Source of the DNA: Nostoc sp. NIES-4103
GTDB lineage: Bacteria; Cyanobacteriota; Cyanobacteriia; Cyanobacteriales; Nostocaceae
Direction: 5' to 3'
DNA length: 64,000 bases
Assembly: GCF_002368335.1 (NCBI RefSeq)
Contig: NZ_AP018288.1
Span: 7,618,389-7,682,388 of the forward strand
Shown: piece after piece, positions 27,225-35,822 of the stretch
Position numbering within the stretch: the stretch's first letter is position 1
Layout of the letters: every line of letters starts with the position of its first letter
Made by a program: the position numbers and the translations under genes
Notes under the pieces: model-generated
Told to the model about the DNA's origin: nothing
Database searches by the model: none
Seen by the model: only the letters and a program-made list of their open reading frames with translations

Positions 27225-28292
27225 TTACTTAGAAGCTAGTGAACGATCTGCGTAATATTCGTTAAAAGATGTATAGCCAACATCAGTCTTGTACAGTTGA
27301 CATTGGTCTACAATCTGCTTCATCAAAGACCAAGAAAACTGGCATTCATTATGCAGATAAGGCTGCCAATTTTCCTTGATACTACTGTAGGCTAACCGCA
27401 GATTATAGGAAGGAATAGCAGTAGAAATGTGATGTGGGACATGGACATTGATATCGTGGCACAGGAATTCTACCCAGCGGGGATAATCACAATGAATAGT
27501 CCCAAATAGCTGTGCTAAAGCTTCGTTCCACTTATTCGCTGCCACAAAAGGCACATCTGAGGCAGTGTGGTGAACAATGGTGAAGGTACTCATCCAAAAA
27601 TGGTAAACCAGCCAGGGGATGAACCAAAACTTGACAAATCCCCAAATACCAGTTGTAGCGATGAGAACAGGAAAAGCGATCGCTGCGAATATTACTACCA
27701 CAGCCACAGAAAGCTTAACACTTGATTGGTCTTTAGTTTTGAACTTCCGCCAATCGAAATGCACAACAGCCCAATGCCCAACTGAACCTACCCACCAGAG
27801 GCGTTTACGCATGAACAACTCAAAAGCAGACTGTCTGCCTTGACCCCAACTTTCAAAAACTTCTGGTCGAATGGGATGCCAAGCATTGTCCTCATCCAGC
27901 TTGTTGGTATGAGTATGGTGATGATTATGCTTAATGCGCCAGCTGTGAAACGGATAAATCAGCGGCATCATGAAGAAATGCCCCACCAAATCATTTACCC
28001 AGCGACGTTTGGCAAATGAACGGTGTCCACAATCATGACCAATTACAAAAAAGCCTGTTAAAGCAGTGCCCGTAAAAATCCAAGCTATGGGCAGCAAGAA
28101 CCAAGGAGTGATTGTCAGGCTGTAATAGCCCAAGGCAACCATCAAAACACTGACTAGCGCTTGCGTCCAAGCTTTGCGACGGTTTTGTTGAAAACATTCC
28201 CGTGGCAAAGTTTTGATAATATCTTTTAGCCTCAGGTCGGAATTACCTAGGTCATCACCTAGTTTCTGGCTGTTAATTATTGATGTAGTCAT
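27225..28292 (-). CDS. desA: Acyl-lipid delta-12 desaturase
   Basis: A 355-residue integral membrane desaturase with histidine boxes HDCGH, HNHHH and HVPHH, and the DesA signature FHSWRIKHNHHHTHTNKLDEDNAWHP. It introduces the second double bond in C18 lipids, using ferredoxin as electron donor. I start at the ATG at 28292 (MTTSIINSQK), because the 11 codons upstream are not family-like. desC lies about 200 bases upstream on the same strand, with an STRR array between them. Confidence 0.95.
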   Translation of the reverse strand: MTTSIINSQKLGDDLGNSDLRLKDIIKTLPRECFQQNRRKAWTQALVSVLMVALGYYSLTITPWFLLPIAWIFTGTALTGFFVIGHDCGHRSFAKRRWVNDLVGHFFMMPLIYPFHSWRIKHNHHHTHTNKLDEDNAWHPIRPEVFESWGQGRQSAFELFMRKRLWWVGSVGHWAVVHFDWRKFKTKDQSSVKLSVAVVVIFAAIAFPVLIATTGIWGFVKFWFIPWLVYHFWMSTFTIVHHTASDVPFVAANKWNEALAQLFGTIHCDYPRWVEFLCHDINVHVPHHISTAIPSYNLRLAYSSIKENWQPYLHNECQFSWSLMKQIVDQCQLYKTDVGYTSFNEYYADRSLASK

Positions 28293-28410
28293 GAAAACCT
28301 GAAAAACAACAAACTCCTCCACCAAGTCACCAAAGAGAGCGACTTACCGCAAAGTTTCTTAATATTTAATGAACATCAGCGTCTCGGATTATAGCAACCT
28401 AACGTACCCA

Positions 28411-28497
28411 AGCGCACCAGTAGTCAATAAGCAATGGTCAATAGTCAAGAGTCCAAGCTGATGACCATTGACTATTGACTATTGACTATTGACTTAC
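28411..28497. repeat. GACTATT heptamer array next to the desC stop codon
   Basis: TGACTATTGACTATTGACTATTGACT (28464-28495) overlaps the end of desC; its TAA (28494-28496) is in the repeat. A related array (GTCAATAGTCAAGAGTC) lies just before. Another gene boundary in this window shows the same pattern. Confidence 0.7.
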
Positions 28498-29312
28498 TGC
28501 TTTGTGGGAGCAAGTTTCACATTAGTAGCTAGACCAAGTACTTGCAACAATTGAATTGTCATCCAAGTTAAATCAATTTCCCACCATTCCAGTCCATGAC
28601 GAGCCGAGTATTGATAAGCATGGTGATTATTGTGCCAGCCTTCACCGAAAACTAGTAAGGCTACCCACCAGCAGTTAGTGGATCGATCACCAGAATCATG
28701 GCTTTGATAACCGAATTTATGAGTAGCGCTATTTACCAACCAAGTGCAGTGGTAAACCCAGACAATGCGAACAAAAATGCCCCATACCACGAACGACCAG
28801 CCACCCACAAGCAATAGTAATAAACCTAGAGCGACTTGGATGAAAATGAAATTTTTTTGTAAAAACTGATAAACTGGGTCTTCGGCAATGTCTTTGGTAA
28901 AGCGGGGAATGTTAGCGTGAGCCGGAGAATGATAAATCAGCCAACCAATATGGCTCCACCAGAAGCCTTTATTGGAATCATGGGGATCAGGGTCAGTATC
29001 AGAATGTAAATGATGAATGCGATGTGTCCCTACCCACTCAATTGGCCCTCCTTGACAGGCGAGTGTCCCGAAAAAGACCAGAAGATATTCTAGCCACTTC
29101 GGAGTCTGAAAACTGCGGTGAGTCACAAGGCGGTGAAATCCCAGGGTAATGCCTAAACCACCTGTCACCCAGTACAGTAAGAAAGCCACACCGACGGCAC
29201 TCCAGCTAAAGTTACCAGGAACAAGAGCAAATAAAGCGCCGATGTGCAGTCCAACGAAAAATAGGGTGTTGACCCAATTGATTTGAGGTTTTGTTGAGGT
29301 AGCAATTGTCAT
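28494..29312 (-). CDS. desC: Acyl-lipid delta-9 desaturase
   Basis: A 272-residue desaturase with histidine boxes HRLVTH, HRIHHLHSD and HNNHH, the DesC pattern. It puts the first double bond into stearoyl chains and is essential for membrane fluidity. The ATG at 29312 (MTIATSTKPQ) gives the usual length; the 42 codons upstream overlap the divergent promoter region. desC, desA and desB lie in order on one strand and desD is absent here, which suggests a strain making alpha-linolenic-type lipids. Confidence 0.95.
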   Translation of the reverse strand: MTIATSTKPQINWVNTLFFVGLHIGALFALVPGNFSWSAVGVAFLLYWVTGGLGITLGFHRLVTHRSFQTPKWLEYLLVFFGTLACQGGPIEWVGTHRIHHLHSDTDPDPHDSNKGFWWSHIGWLIYHSPAHANIPRFTKDIAEDPVYQFLQKNFIFIQVALGLLLLLVGGWSFVVWGIFVRIVWVYHCTWLVNSATHKFGYQSHDSGDRSTNCWWVALLVFGEGWHNNHHAYQYSARHGLEWWEIDLTWMTIQLLQVLGLATNVKLAPTKQ

Positions 29313-29398
29313 GCAATAACCTGAATTGAAATTGTTCGGTCTAATTTGCGCGATTGAAAAATCCGCATATTTTAATGTTTTTTTTGATCGAGGAACTA

Positions 29399-30628
29399 AT
29401 GAACAGCTTGGAACAGCTGCGGCAAGCAGAACAGGCACTGTTAGAAATTTTTTCTGGAATTGACGCTCAGGTCAAGCATAATTTAGAACGAGTGCTGAAT
29501 GCCTTTCGTAATCACCGTGTTGGGGCGCACCACTTTGCTAGTGTCAGTGGTTACGGTCACGATGATTTAGGACGAGAAACTTTAGATCAAGTTTTTGCCC
29601 AAGTGATGGATGCCGAAGCAGCAGCAGTGCGGGTGCAGTTTGTTTCAGGGACTCACGCGATCGCCTGTGCTTTGTTTGGGGTGCTGCGTCCTGGAGATGA
29701 AATGTTAGCAGTAGTTGGTTCTCCCTACGATACGCTCGAAGAAGTCATTGGTTTACGGGGTCAAGGTCAAGGTTCCCTTATCGAGTTTGGCATAAATTAC
29801 CGTCAATTGGAGCTAACCCCACAAGGAACCGTAGATTGGCAAGCCTTAAGTAATAGTGTGGCAGAAAACACGCGTTTAGTGTTAATTCAGCGTTCTTGTG
29901 GCTATTCTTGGCGTCCTAGTTTATCAATTGCCGACATCGAAAAAATCATCCATTTGGTGAAACAACAAAACCCCAACACCATTTGTTTTGTTGATAATTG
30001 TTACGGCGAATTCATCGAAACCAAAGAACCTACCACTGTTGGTGCTGATTTAATGGCTGGGTCACTGATTAAAAATCCTGGTGGCACCATTGTCAGTGCT
30101 GGCGGTTACATTGCAGGTCGTGCTGACTTAGTGGAAGCCGCTGCTTGTCGCCTCACGGCACCTGGTATCGGTAGTGCTGGTGGTGCTACTTTTGACCAAA
30201 ATCGCCTACTATTCCAAGGTTTATTTTTGGCGCCACAAATGGTAGGAGAGGCGATGAAGGGGACATATCTGACTGGTTATGTATTTGACAAACTGGGTTA
30301 TCCAGTCAATCCTGCACCTTTTGCTCCTCGTGGCGATGTGATTCAGGCAATTAAGCTTGGTTCTGCCCAAAAACTGGTTGCCTTTTGTAAGGCGATACAA
30401 CAGCATTCTCCCATCGGTTCGTATCTCGACCCTGTTCCTGATGAAATGCCGGGGTACGAGAGCCAAGTAGTCATGGCTGGGGGGACATTTATTGAGGGCA
30501 GTACTTTGGAATTGTCGGCTGATGGGCCTTTACGTGAGCCTTATGTGGTTTATTGCCAAGGGGGGACTCACTGGACTCATGTAGCGATCGCTTTGCAGGC
30601 GGCGATAGAGGCGGTGGGAGAGGCTTGA
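29399..30628 (+). CDS. Methionine gamma-lyase family (aluminium resistance-type) PLP enzyme
   Basis: A 409-residue fold-type I PLP protein of the family once named aluminium resistance protein. Motifs include SGYGHDDLGRE, VRVQFVSGTHAI, FVDNCYGEF (PLP-pyridine Asp) and LMAGSLIKNPGGTIVSAGGY with the Schiff-base Lys. The natural substrate is not established in cyanobacteria; a C-S lyase on sulfur amino acids is likely. GAGGA at 29390 supports the ATG at 29399. The gene is divergent from desC with 86 bases between the start codons, so they share a promoter region. Confidence 0.88.
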   Translation: MNSLEQLRQAEQALLEIFSGIDAQVKHNLERVLNAFRNHRVGAHHFASVSGYGHDDLGRETLDQVFAQVMDAEAAAVRVQFVSGTHAIACALFGVLRPGDEMLAVVGSPYDTLEEVIGLRGQGQGSLIEFGINYRQLELTPQGTVDWQALSNSVAENTRLVLIQRSCGYSWRPSLSIADIEKIIHLVKQQNPNTICFVDNCYGEFIETKEPTTVGADLMAGSLIKNPGGTIVSAGGYIAGRADLVEAAACRLTAPGIGSAGGATFDQNRLLFQGLFLAPQMVGEAMKGTYLTGYVFDKLGYPVNPAPFAPRGDVIQAIKLGSAQKLVAFCKAIQQHSPIGSYLDPVPDEMPGYESQVVMAGGTFIEGSTLELSADGPLREPYVVYCQGGTHWTHVAIALQAAIEAVGEA

Positions 30629-30657
30629 TGGTGATATAAAAAACATGGGTTAAGATT

Positions 30658-30723
30658 GTCTCACGCAAAGACGCAAAGGCGAGGCAGAGCCGCCCAACGC
30701 GCTGCCTCGCCTTTGCGTGAGAC
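30658..30723. terminator. Large inverted repeat between convergent genes
   Basis: GTCTCACGCAAA (30658-30669) with TTTGCGTGAGAC (30712-30723), and GGCGAGGCAG with CTGCCTCGCC inside, form a stem of more than 20 bp with an asymmetric GACGCAAA bulge. It ends one base before the bciB stop codon. It probably terminates both convergent genes. Confidence 0.7.
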
Positions 30724-30724
30724 A

Positions 30725-31924
30725 TTACTCCGGTAACTTATACTGCCCAACAATCCGCTTAGCATACTCCGGCACATGCGCCTCCAACTTCTCTGGATAA
30801 TTCCGCTTCACATAAAGGTAATTCCGCGTAAAGTGAGAATCAATAGAAAACCGCGCATATTCCAAACCCTTAGGTCCAATTCTCTCAATCACTACCCCCA
30901 TCAATTTTGCTGCCCACATGGGTAGAGTCACAGCTTGATCATAAGCAGGTATACTTTGTTGCACAGCTTCTTTGCGATTACCTTGGGACATGACTGGCTG
31001 AGTATCTAACTGGTCTTTCACCAAGTCGAGCATTTCTTTACCTATATCATTTCTAACTACAATCCATTGCCAGCCAAAGGGTGCGCCCATATAACCAACG
31101 ACTAAATCGGCTAGGGAGTTGACGTAATCAAAGCAACTCATGCATGAAGGGGCAAAGACATCTTTGAGTTTGTTAGTTTTTAAGCCGAAGAAAGGCACTG
31201 TTTCTGTTGAGCCATCTTCATGTTTGAAGTGAACCCGAAAGTCTTGCATGAACTCATAATGTACTACTGTTTCAGGCGATCGGCTGGTGGTTTCTAAGAA
31301 TTTTTGCAGTCCAGCGCGGGTGACGTTATCTACGCAGGGTGTACCTAAAACATATAACTTTTCTAAGCCAAGTTGTTTTTCTACGGCTCTTAGTGCTTGG
31401 ATTTGGCAACCGACGCCAATGACTAATAGTCGTTTCATCCCCGATTGTTCTACCTGTTCCAAGATGGAAAGGTTGGGGGAAAGTGTTGGTTTATTGACAC
31501 GTGCCGCCAGTATTTCTTCTGGAGTGCGGGCAATGATGGGCATGGGTTGAAAGCGGTCTTCTTTGGTATTTTGTACACAGACAACGCCTTCAACTAAGCC
31601 ACGGTTGAGCATTTCAATGGCAAGGCTGCTCACAATACCTGTCCATTGTGCGCCTTCGATGGGCTGCTGTTTCCGCGCCGCCATCATGTCTTGATGAACA
31701 CCAAAGTAGAGTTCATCGGGGTTGTCGAGGTGGCGCGATCGCTTGTGTGTTTGTTCTTCAAGTTCGCCTATCTGCTGATTGATAAAAGCACAGGCTTCCT
31801 TGACATAGTGAATATAATATGTGTCGCAAAGTCCACACTCGCTACAAAGTTCTTTAGCAGGGCGACGGCTAGTAGGTTTTAAGGCTCTGGCTTTTTTATG
31901 CTTGCTAGAATCAACTGAGGTCAT
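30725..31924 (-). CDS. bciB: Divinyl chlorophyllide a 8-vinyl-reductase, BciB (FrhB family)
   Basis: A 399-residue protein of the coenzyme F420 hydrogenase beta-subunit (FrhB) superfamily. An N-terminal Cys cluster (CSECGLCDTYYIHYVKEAC) and later Cys residues (GVGCQ, GTPCVDN, PSCMSCFDYVN) fit two [4Fe-4S] clusters, with FAD in between. The sequence follows the cyanobacterial BciB rather than HCAR, and reduces the 8-vinyl group of chlorophyll precursors with ferredoxin electrons. Length matches. A plant-type hydroxymethyl chlorophyll a reductase is the main alternative. Confidence 0.87.
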   Translation of the reverse strand: MTSVDSSKHKKARALKPTSRRPAKELCSECGLCDTYYIHYVKEACAFINQQIGELEEQTHKRSRHLDNPDELYFGVHQDMMAARKQQPIEGAQWTGIVSSLAIEMLNRGLVEGVVCVQNTKEDRFQPMPIIARTPEEILAARVNKPTLSPNLSILEQVEQSGMKRLLVIGVGCQIQALRAVEKQLGLEKLYVLGTPCVDNVTRAGLQKFLETTSRSPETVVHYEFMQDFRVHFKHEDGSTETVPFFGLKTNKLKDVFAPSCMSCFDYVNSLADLVVGYMGAPFGWQWIVVRNDIGKEMLDLVKDQLDTQPVMSQGNRKEAVQQSIPAYDQAVTLPMWAAKLMGVVIERIGPKGLEYARFSIDSHFTRNYLYVKRNYPEKLEAHVPEYAKRIVGQYKLPE

Positions 31925-31977
31925 ATAAATGTTTGCTCTATCTAGGAATCGCTTTTATTACAATACCTTCAGTCGTT

Positions 31978-32166
31978 ATGAACTTCACGATAGAGATTGA
32001 ACATGAAGTTGATGGACGCTTTCTAGCTGAGGTGATTAATTTCCCTGGCGTGCTGGCTTATGGGCAGACTAAAGAAGAAGCTGTTGCTAGAGTTCAAGCT
32101 TTAGCTGTGCATGTGTTGGCGGAAAATAATCACAAATATACAGAAAGCGTAGAGAAAGAAAAGTAA
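31978..32166 (+). CDS. HicB-like antitoxin-family protein (orphan)
   Basis: 62 residues with the HicB partial RNase H-like fold: FTIEIEHEVDGRFLAEVINFPGVLAYGQTKEEAVARVQALA. The ATG at 31978 is chosen over a TTG 45 bases upstream that lies in hydrophobic non-conserved sequence. HicB normally neutralises the HicA mRNA interferase, but no HicA-like frame follows within 1 kb. It is probably a solitary member, many of which have no known toxin. Confidence 0.75.
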   Translation: MNFTIEIEHEVDGRFLAEVINFPGVLAYGQTKEEAVARVQALAVHVLAENNHKYTESVEKEK

Positions 32167-33197
32167 AGATATTTAATTTTCATGAAGTGATGAGTTTAAT
32201 CACCTAAAAATTTTCATAATCCTTAAGATAAATATTATTTTTAGCCCTTTGCGAATCTTAGTGAAGGGTTTTTACTGTTTAAAAGCCCCCAGCACCTGCT
32301 CTCTCTTTCTCTGTGTCCTCTGCGCCTCTGTGGTTCGTTCCTCTTCAATTTCTACAAATTACTAGGAACCCTAAACGCGATCGCAGTCATATTATTGTTA
32401 ACTTGAGCAATCTTACTTGTTATGCGTCAGTAGGATAAAATATCATTCCTTGGAGTATTGACAAGTTAAAAAAGTTTTAATTTATTTCTGTTGCAGAAAT
32501 TTACAAAAGGTTATAAATTATTAAGCAACAGGGGAATAATTTAATTTTTAGCCTCAATAACTAACTACTAGTAAAGAAATATACTAGAATTAGTTTCAGC
32601 TTCATAAAAGCTTTGAACAGTGCATAGATATGTTTTTATTTAACAAAGTTCCACATTTATATATGGAACAGTAATTAATTTAAAAATATATTTTGTCTAA
32701 CTGTTTTAAAAATCCTTTGATGACTAGAGGTGAAAAGACAGTTAGCTGTAATTTACCACAAAAGTGATTAATGAAAAACTAATTAATTGTTAGTTAAGCC
32801 ATTAATACTTATGCAATGTACAAAAAGACTCTTATGTAGTTGGAACAACTGTACCAATAATTTGTTACAACGTCCTTATAAGTTCTTTATTTTTACTACA
32901 TATTCTAGATATGTGTATTATCAATAGCTTAAAGGACGGAAAAATTAGGTTTTACAGTTGAGGAAGCATTGATTATGATACAACTAAAACATAAAATTGG
33001 TTTGTATCCATATAACTATATTTTTGTCAATGCGTAAGTCATACTCATATTAAAACCAACAGTTAAAGCTGTTTTTCAGTAATTATTTTTCAACTCATAT
33101 TTGCTATTTAAAAAATTGTCTTTGTTAAGATAAAAATAGCAAAAACGACAGAAACAGGGTGCATATACCATAAAATTACACCCAAAATGGAGCTAAT
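32167..33197. other. Long AT-rich spacer before the invertase gene
   Basis: About 1 kb without a gene. A weak hairpin (CCCTTT...AAGGG, 32245-32268) may end the HicB transcript. CTCTGTGTCCTCTGCGCCTCTGTGGTTCG (around 32308-32336) is a common dispersed repeat. The remainder is very AT-rich and likely regulatory sequence of the invertase gene. Confidence 0.45.
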
Positions 33198-34649
33198 GTG
33201 GCGATGCAAGTGAATGAATTACTAACAGATAAAACAACAGAAGAAGCAGCTTGGACAGCGCTAGAACGGTCGATTATTTATTATCAAGGGCGTCCTGTTG
33301 GTACCCTAGCCGCCTATGATGTAACTACAGAAGCACTCAACTACGATCAGTGCTTTATCCGTGATTTTGTCTCAGCGGCCTTGATATTTCTGATTAAAGG
33401 TAGAACAGATATTGTTCGTAATTTTCTAGAAGAAACATTAAAATTGCAACCAAAAGAAAGGCAATTAGATGCCTATAAGCCTGGTCGGGGATTAATACCA
33501 GCTAGTTTCAAAGTTATATCTAATAACGGAGAAGAATATTTAGAAGCGGATTTTGGTGAACACGCGATCGCTAGAGTCACACCAGTTGATTCATGTTTAT
33601 GGTGGATTATTCTCTTACGTGCTTACGTGATTGCCACAAAAGATTTTTCCTTAGCATATCAACCTGAATTCCAAAACGGTATCAGGTTAATCATGGAAAT
33701 TTGTCTGGCTAACCGCTTCGATATGTACCCAACGTTGCTAGTTCCAGATGGTGCTTGTATGATTGACCGACGTATGGGTATATACGGCCATCCGTTAGAA
33801 CTACAAGTTTTATTTTATGCTGCTTTGCGAGCTGCGCGCGAAATGCTCATTTGTCAAGGCAATCAAGACATTGTAGCAGCAATTGATAACCGCTTGCCTC
33901 TTTTATGTGGTCACATTCGCCAACATTATTGGATAGATATTAATCGCTTAAATGCTATTTATCGCTTTAAAAGTGAAGAGTATGGCAAAACAGCAGTCAA
34001 TTTATTCAATATATATGTAGACTCTCTTCCCTATTATGAATTAGACAAGTGGCTGCCAAGAAAAGGTGGTTATTTAGCAGGTAATGTCGGCCCATCTCAG
34101 CTAGATACTCGCTTCTTTACACTTGGTAACTTAATGGCTGTTATTTCTGACCTGGCTACAGAAGAACAGTCCCAAGCAATTATGACTCTCATCGAAGAAA
34201 GATGGGATGACTTAGTGGGAGATATGCCAATGAAAATTTGTTTTCCAGCCTTGGAAGACGAAGAATATAGAATTGTTACAGGATGTGACCCGAAAAATAT
34301 ACCTTGGTCGTATCATAATGCTGGAAGCTGGCCTGTGTTAATGTGGATGTTAGCAGCCGCATCCGTGAAAACCAAAAGAACAAATCTAGCAGCAGAGGCT
34401 ATTGGAATTGCTCAAGCACGCCTCGGTGAAGATGAATGGCCAGAGTATTACGATGGTAAGAAAGGGCGATTAATTGGCAAACAAGCCAGAAAGTATCAAA
34501 CTTGGTCAATTACTGGGTATTTATTAGCGAAAGAACTCATGGCTAACCCCAGTTATTTACGATTAGTTAGTTTTGATGAATTACCCCCAGAAGCAGTTTC
34601 TAGAGCCTGTGAGTTTGAAATTAGGAGTGTAGACCCATATATTGCTTGA
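33198..34649 (+). CDS. Alkaline/neutral invertase (GH100)
   Basis: A 483-residue cytosolic sucrose hydrolase of glycoside hydrolase family 100. Family blocks are YDQCFIRDFVSAAL (catalytic Asp region), GRGLIPASFKV, FGEHAIARVTPVDSCLWWI, DRRMGIYGHPLELQVLFYAALR and NIPWSYHNAGSWPVLMW. In Nostocales these enzymes split sucrose imported into heterocysts and vegetative cells. A GTG at 33198 and an ATG two codons later are both possible. A strong terminator follows. No sucrose synthase gene is adjacent. Confidence 0.93.
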   Translation: MAMQVNELLTDKTTEEAAWTALERSIIYYQGRPVGTLAAYDVTTEALNYDQCFIRDFVSAALIFLIKGRTDIVRNFLEETLKLQPKERQLDAYKPGRGLIPASFKVISNNGEEYLEADFGEHAIARVTPVDSCLWWIILLRAYVIATKDFSLAYQPEFQNGIRLIMEICLANRFDMYPTLLVPDGACMIDRRMGIYGHPLELQVLFYAALRAAREMLICQGNQDIVAAIDNRLPLLCGHIRQHYWIDINRLNAIYRFKSEEYGKTAVNLFNIYVDSLPYYELDKWLPRKGGYLAGNVGPSQLDTRFFTLGNLMAVISDLATEEQSQAIMTLIEERWDDLVGDMPMKICFPALEDEEYRIVTGCDPKNIPWSYHNAGSWPVLMWMLAAASVKTKRTNLAAEAIGIAQARLGEDEWPEYYDGKKGRLIGKQARKYQTWSITGYLLAKELMANPSYLRLVSFDELPPEAVSRACEFEIRSVDPYIA

Positions 34650-34677
34650 TAGCATAAATATACGAATATAATCTACA

Positions 34678-34716
34678 GTTTACCGACTTATTAGATGAGT
34701 CGGTAAACTTGTTTTT
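34678..34716 (+). terminator. Invertase terminator
   Basis: An 11-bp stem, GTTTACCGACT (34678-34688) with AGTCGGTAAAC (34698-34708), followed by TTGTTTTTAT. Confidence 0.8.
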
Positions 34717-34803
34717 ATAAATAATTTAGAGAATCAAACATTGATATTTTTATGTCGTTAGAGTGTGTTGTTGCGTAGCACAATGGATTATGACTAATTT
34801 TCG

Positions 34804-34833
34804 GTGCGTTAGGACGTTCCGTCCATAACGCAC
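34804..34833. repeat. Palindromic GTGCGTTA hairpin
   Basis: GTGCGTTAGGAC pairs with GTCC(A)TAACGCAC around GTTCC. It belongs to the dispersed GTGCGTTA/TAACGCAC palindromes of cyanobacteria. CCTAAGTCCTG at 34873 is another end of the AGGACTTACGC family. Confidence 0.6.
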
Positions 34834-34893
34834 GCTACCATATTAAAGGTGATGTGCGTTATTTATGACACTTGCCTAAGTCCTGAATCATAA

Positions 34894-35712
34894 TTACTCT
34901 GAAAATCCAGGCATGTTTTCATTATTTTGAATTTTTCTTTGGATTTCTGCAATTGATTGTGGTAGCCAGTCGCTTGGGTCTAAAATAGAAAATATTTTAT
35001 ATTGCGACCGATTCTCCCAAAGGTATTGTGTATCTTTTAACCAATCTTGCCATTTTGACTGTCCAATAATTCCCTCACTGGTTTGAATGTAGCGAACTAA
35101 ATGCTGTTTCAGTAAAAGAAAAGAGCCAAGTCCCCATTCACTAAAACATTGAAGTAAATACTCAAAATCTGACAAAATAAGTAAATTCTCATTAAACCTG
35201 ATTCGTTCGTTCTGGTGATGAACGAATCCATTACTATCAAAAATGGCTCTTCCTCTAACAAAATCTTCATTACTAGCTTCTGGTTTAGGACTAATAAATT
35301 CTTTGCCTTTCCTAACCAATTTTCCTTCTTTATAAACATCTCGGCGACGGTCTTGAATTGGCATACCCATGAAAATATGAGGGTTATCCTGAAAATGTAT
35401 AATTATTTGTTCTATATAATTGTGATAAATTTGATTATCATCATCTAAAAATCCAACTAATTCTCCTGAAGCGCACTCTAAACCCAAATTTCTAGATTTA
35501 CAAACTCCTTGATGAGGTGTTTCAATATAATTGATAGAAATAGGCGATTTTATTCCTTCTACTATCTTTTTAGTTTCTGGATCTGCCCCATCATTAACGA
35601 TTACCCACTCAAAGTTTTTCTGGTTTTGTGTTAAAATACTCTCAAGACAAATGTCCTTAAATTTTGCAGATCGGTTATGAGTAGCAGTGATAATTGATAA
35701 TACATTATTCAT
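34894..35712 (-). CDS. Glycosyltransferase family 2
   Basis: A 272-residue GT-A fold transferase: LSIITATHNR at the N-terminus, VIVNDGADPETK, and the DxD-type GFLDDDNQIY near residue 90. The first ATG (35745) adds 11 hydrophobic residues; the ATG at 35712 gives the standard start MNNVLSII. The acceptor is unknown. It is isolated from other polysaccharide genes and its base composition is lower in GC than its neighbours, so it may have been acquired. Confidence 0.87.
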   Translation of the reverse strand: MNNVLSIITATHNRSAKFKDICLESILTQNQKNFEWVIVNDGADPETKKIVEGIKSPISINYIETPHQGVCKSRNLGLECASGELVGFLDDDNQIYHNYIEQIIIHFQDNPHIFMGMPIQDRRRDVYKEGKLVRKGKEFISPKPEASNEDFVRGRAIFDSNGFVHHQNERIRFNENLLILSDFEYLLQCFSEWGLGSFLLLKQHLVRYIQTSEGIIGQSKWQDWLKDTQYLWENRSQYKIFSILDPSDWLPQSIAEIQRKIQNNENMPGFSE

Positions 35713-35822
35713 TGCTTTAATTAGAAAAATGCTAAAGATTGCCAAATATACAAAAAATTAAAAAATTTAAACTTTAGATTACCTGACAAGAGAGACTCAA
35801 AATATAACAGTTTAAAAAATTC

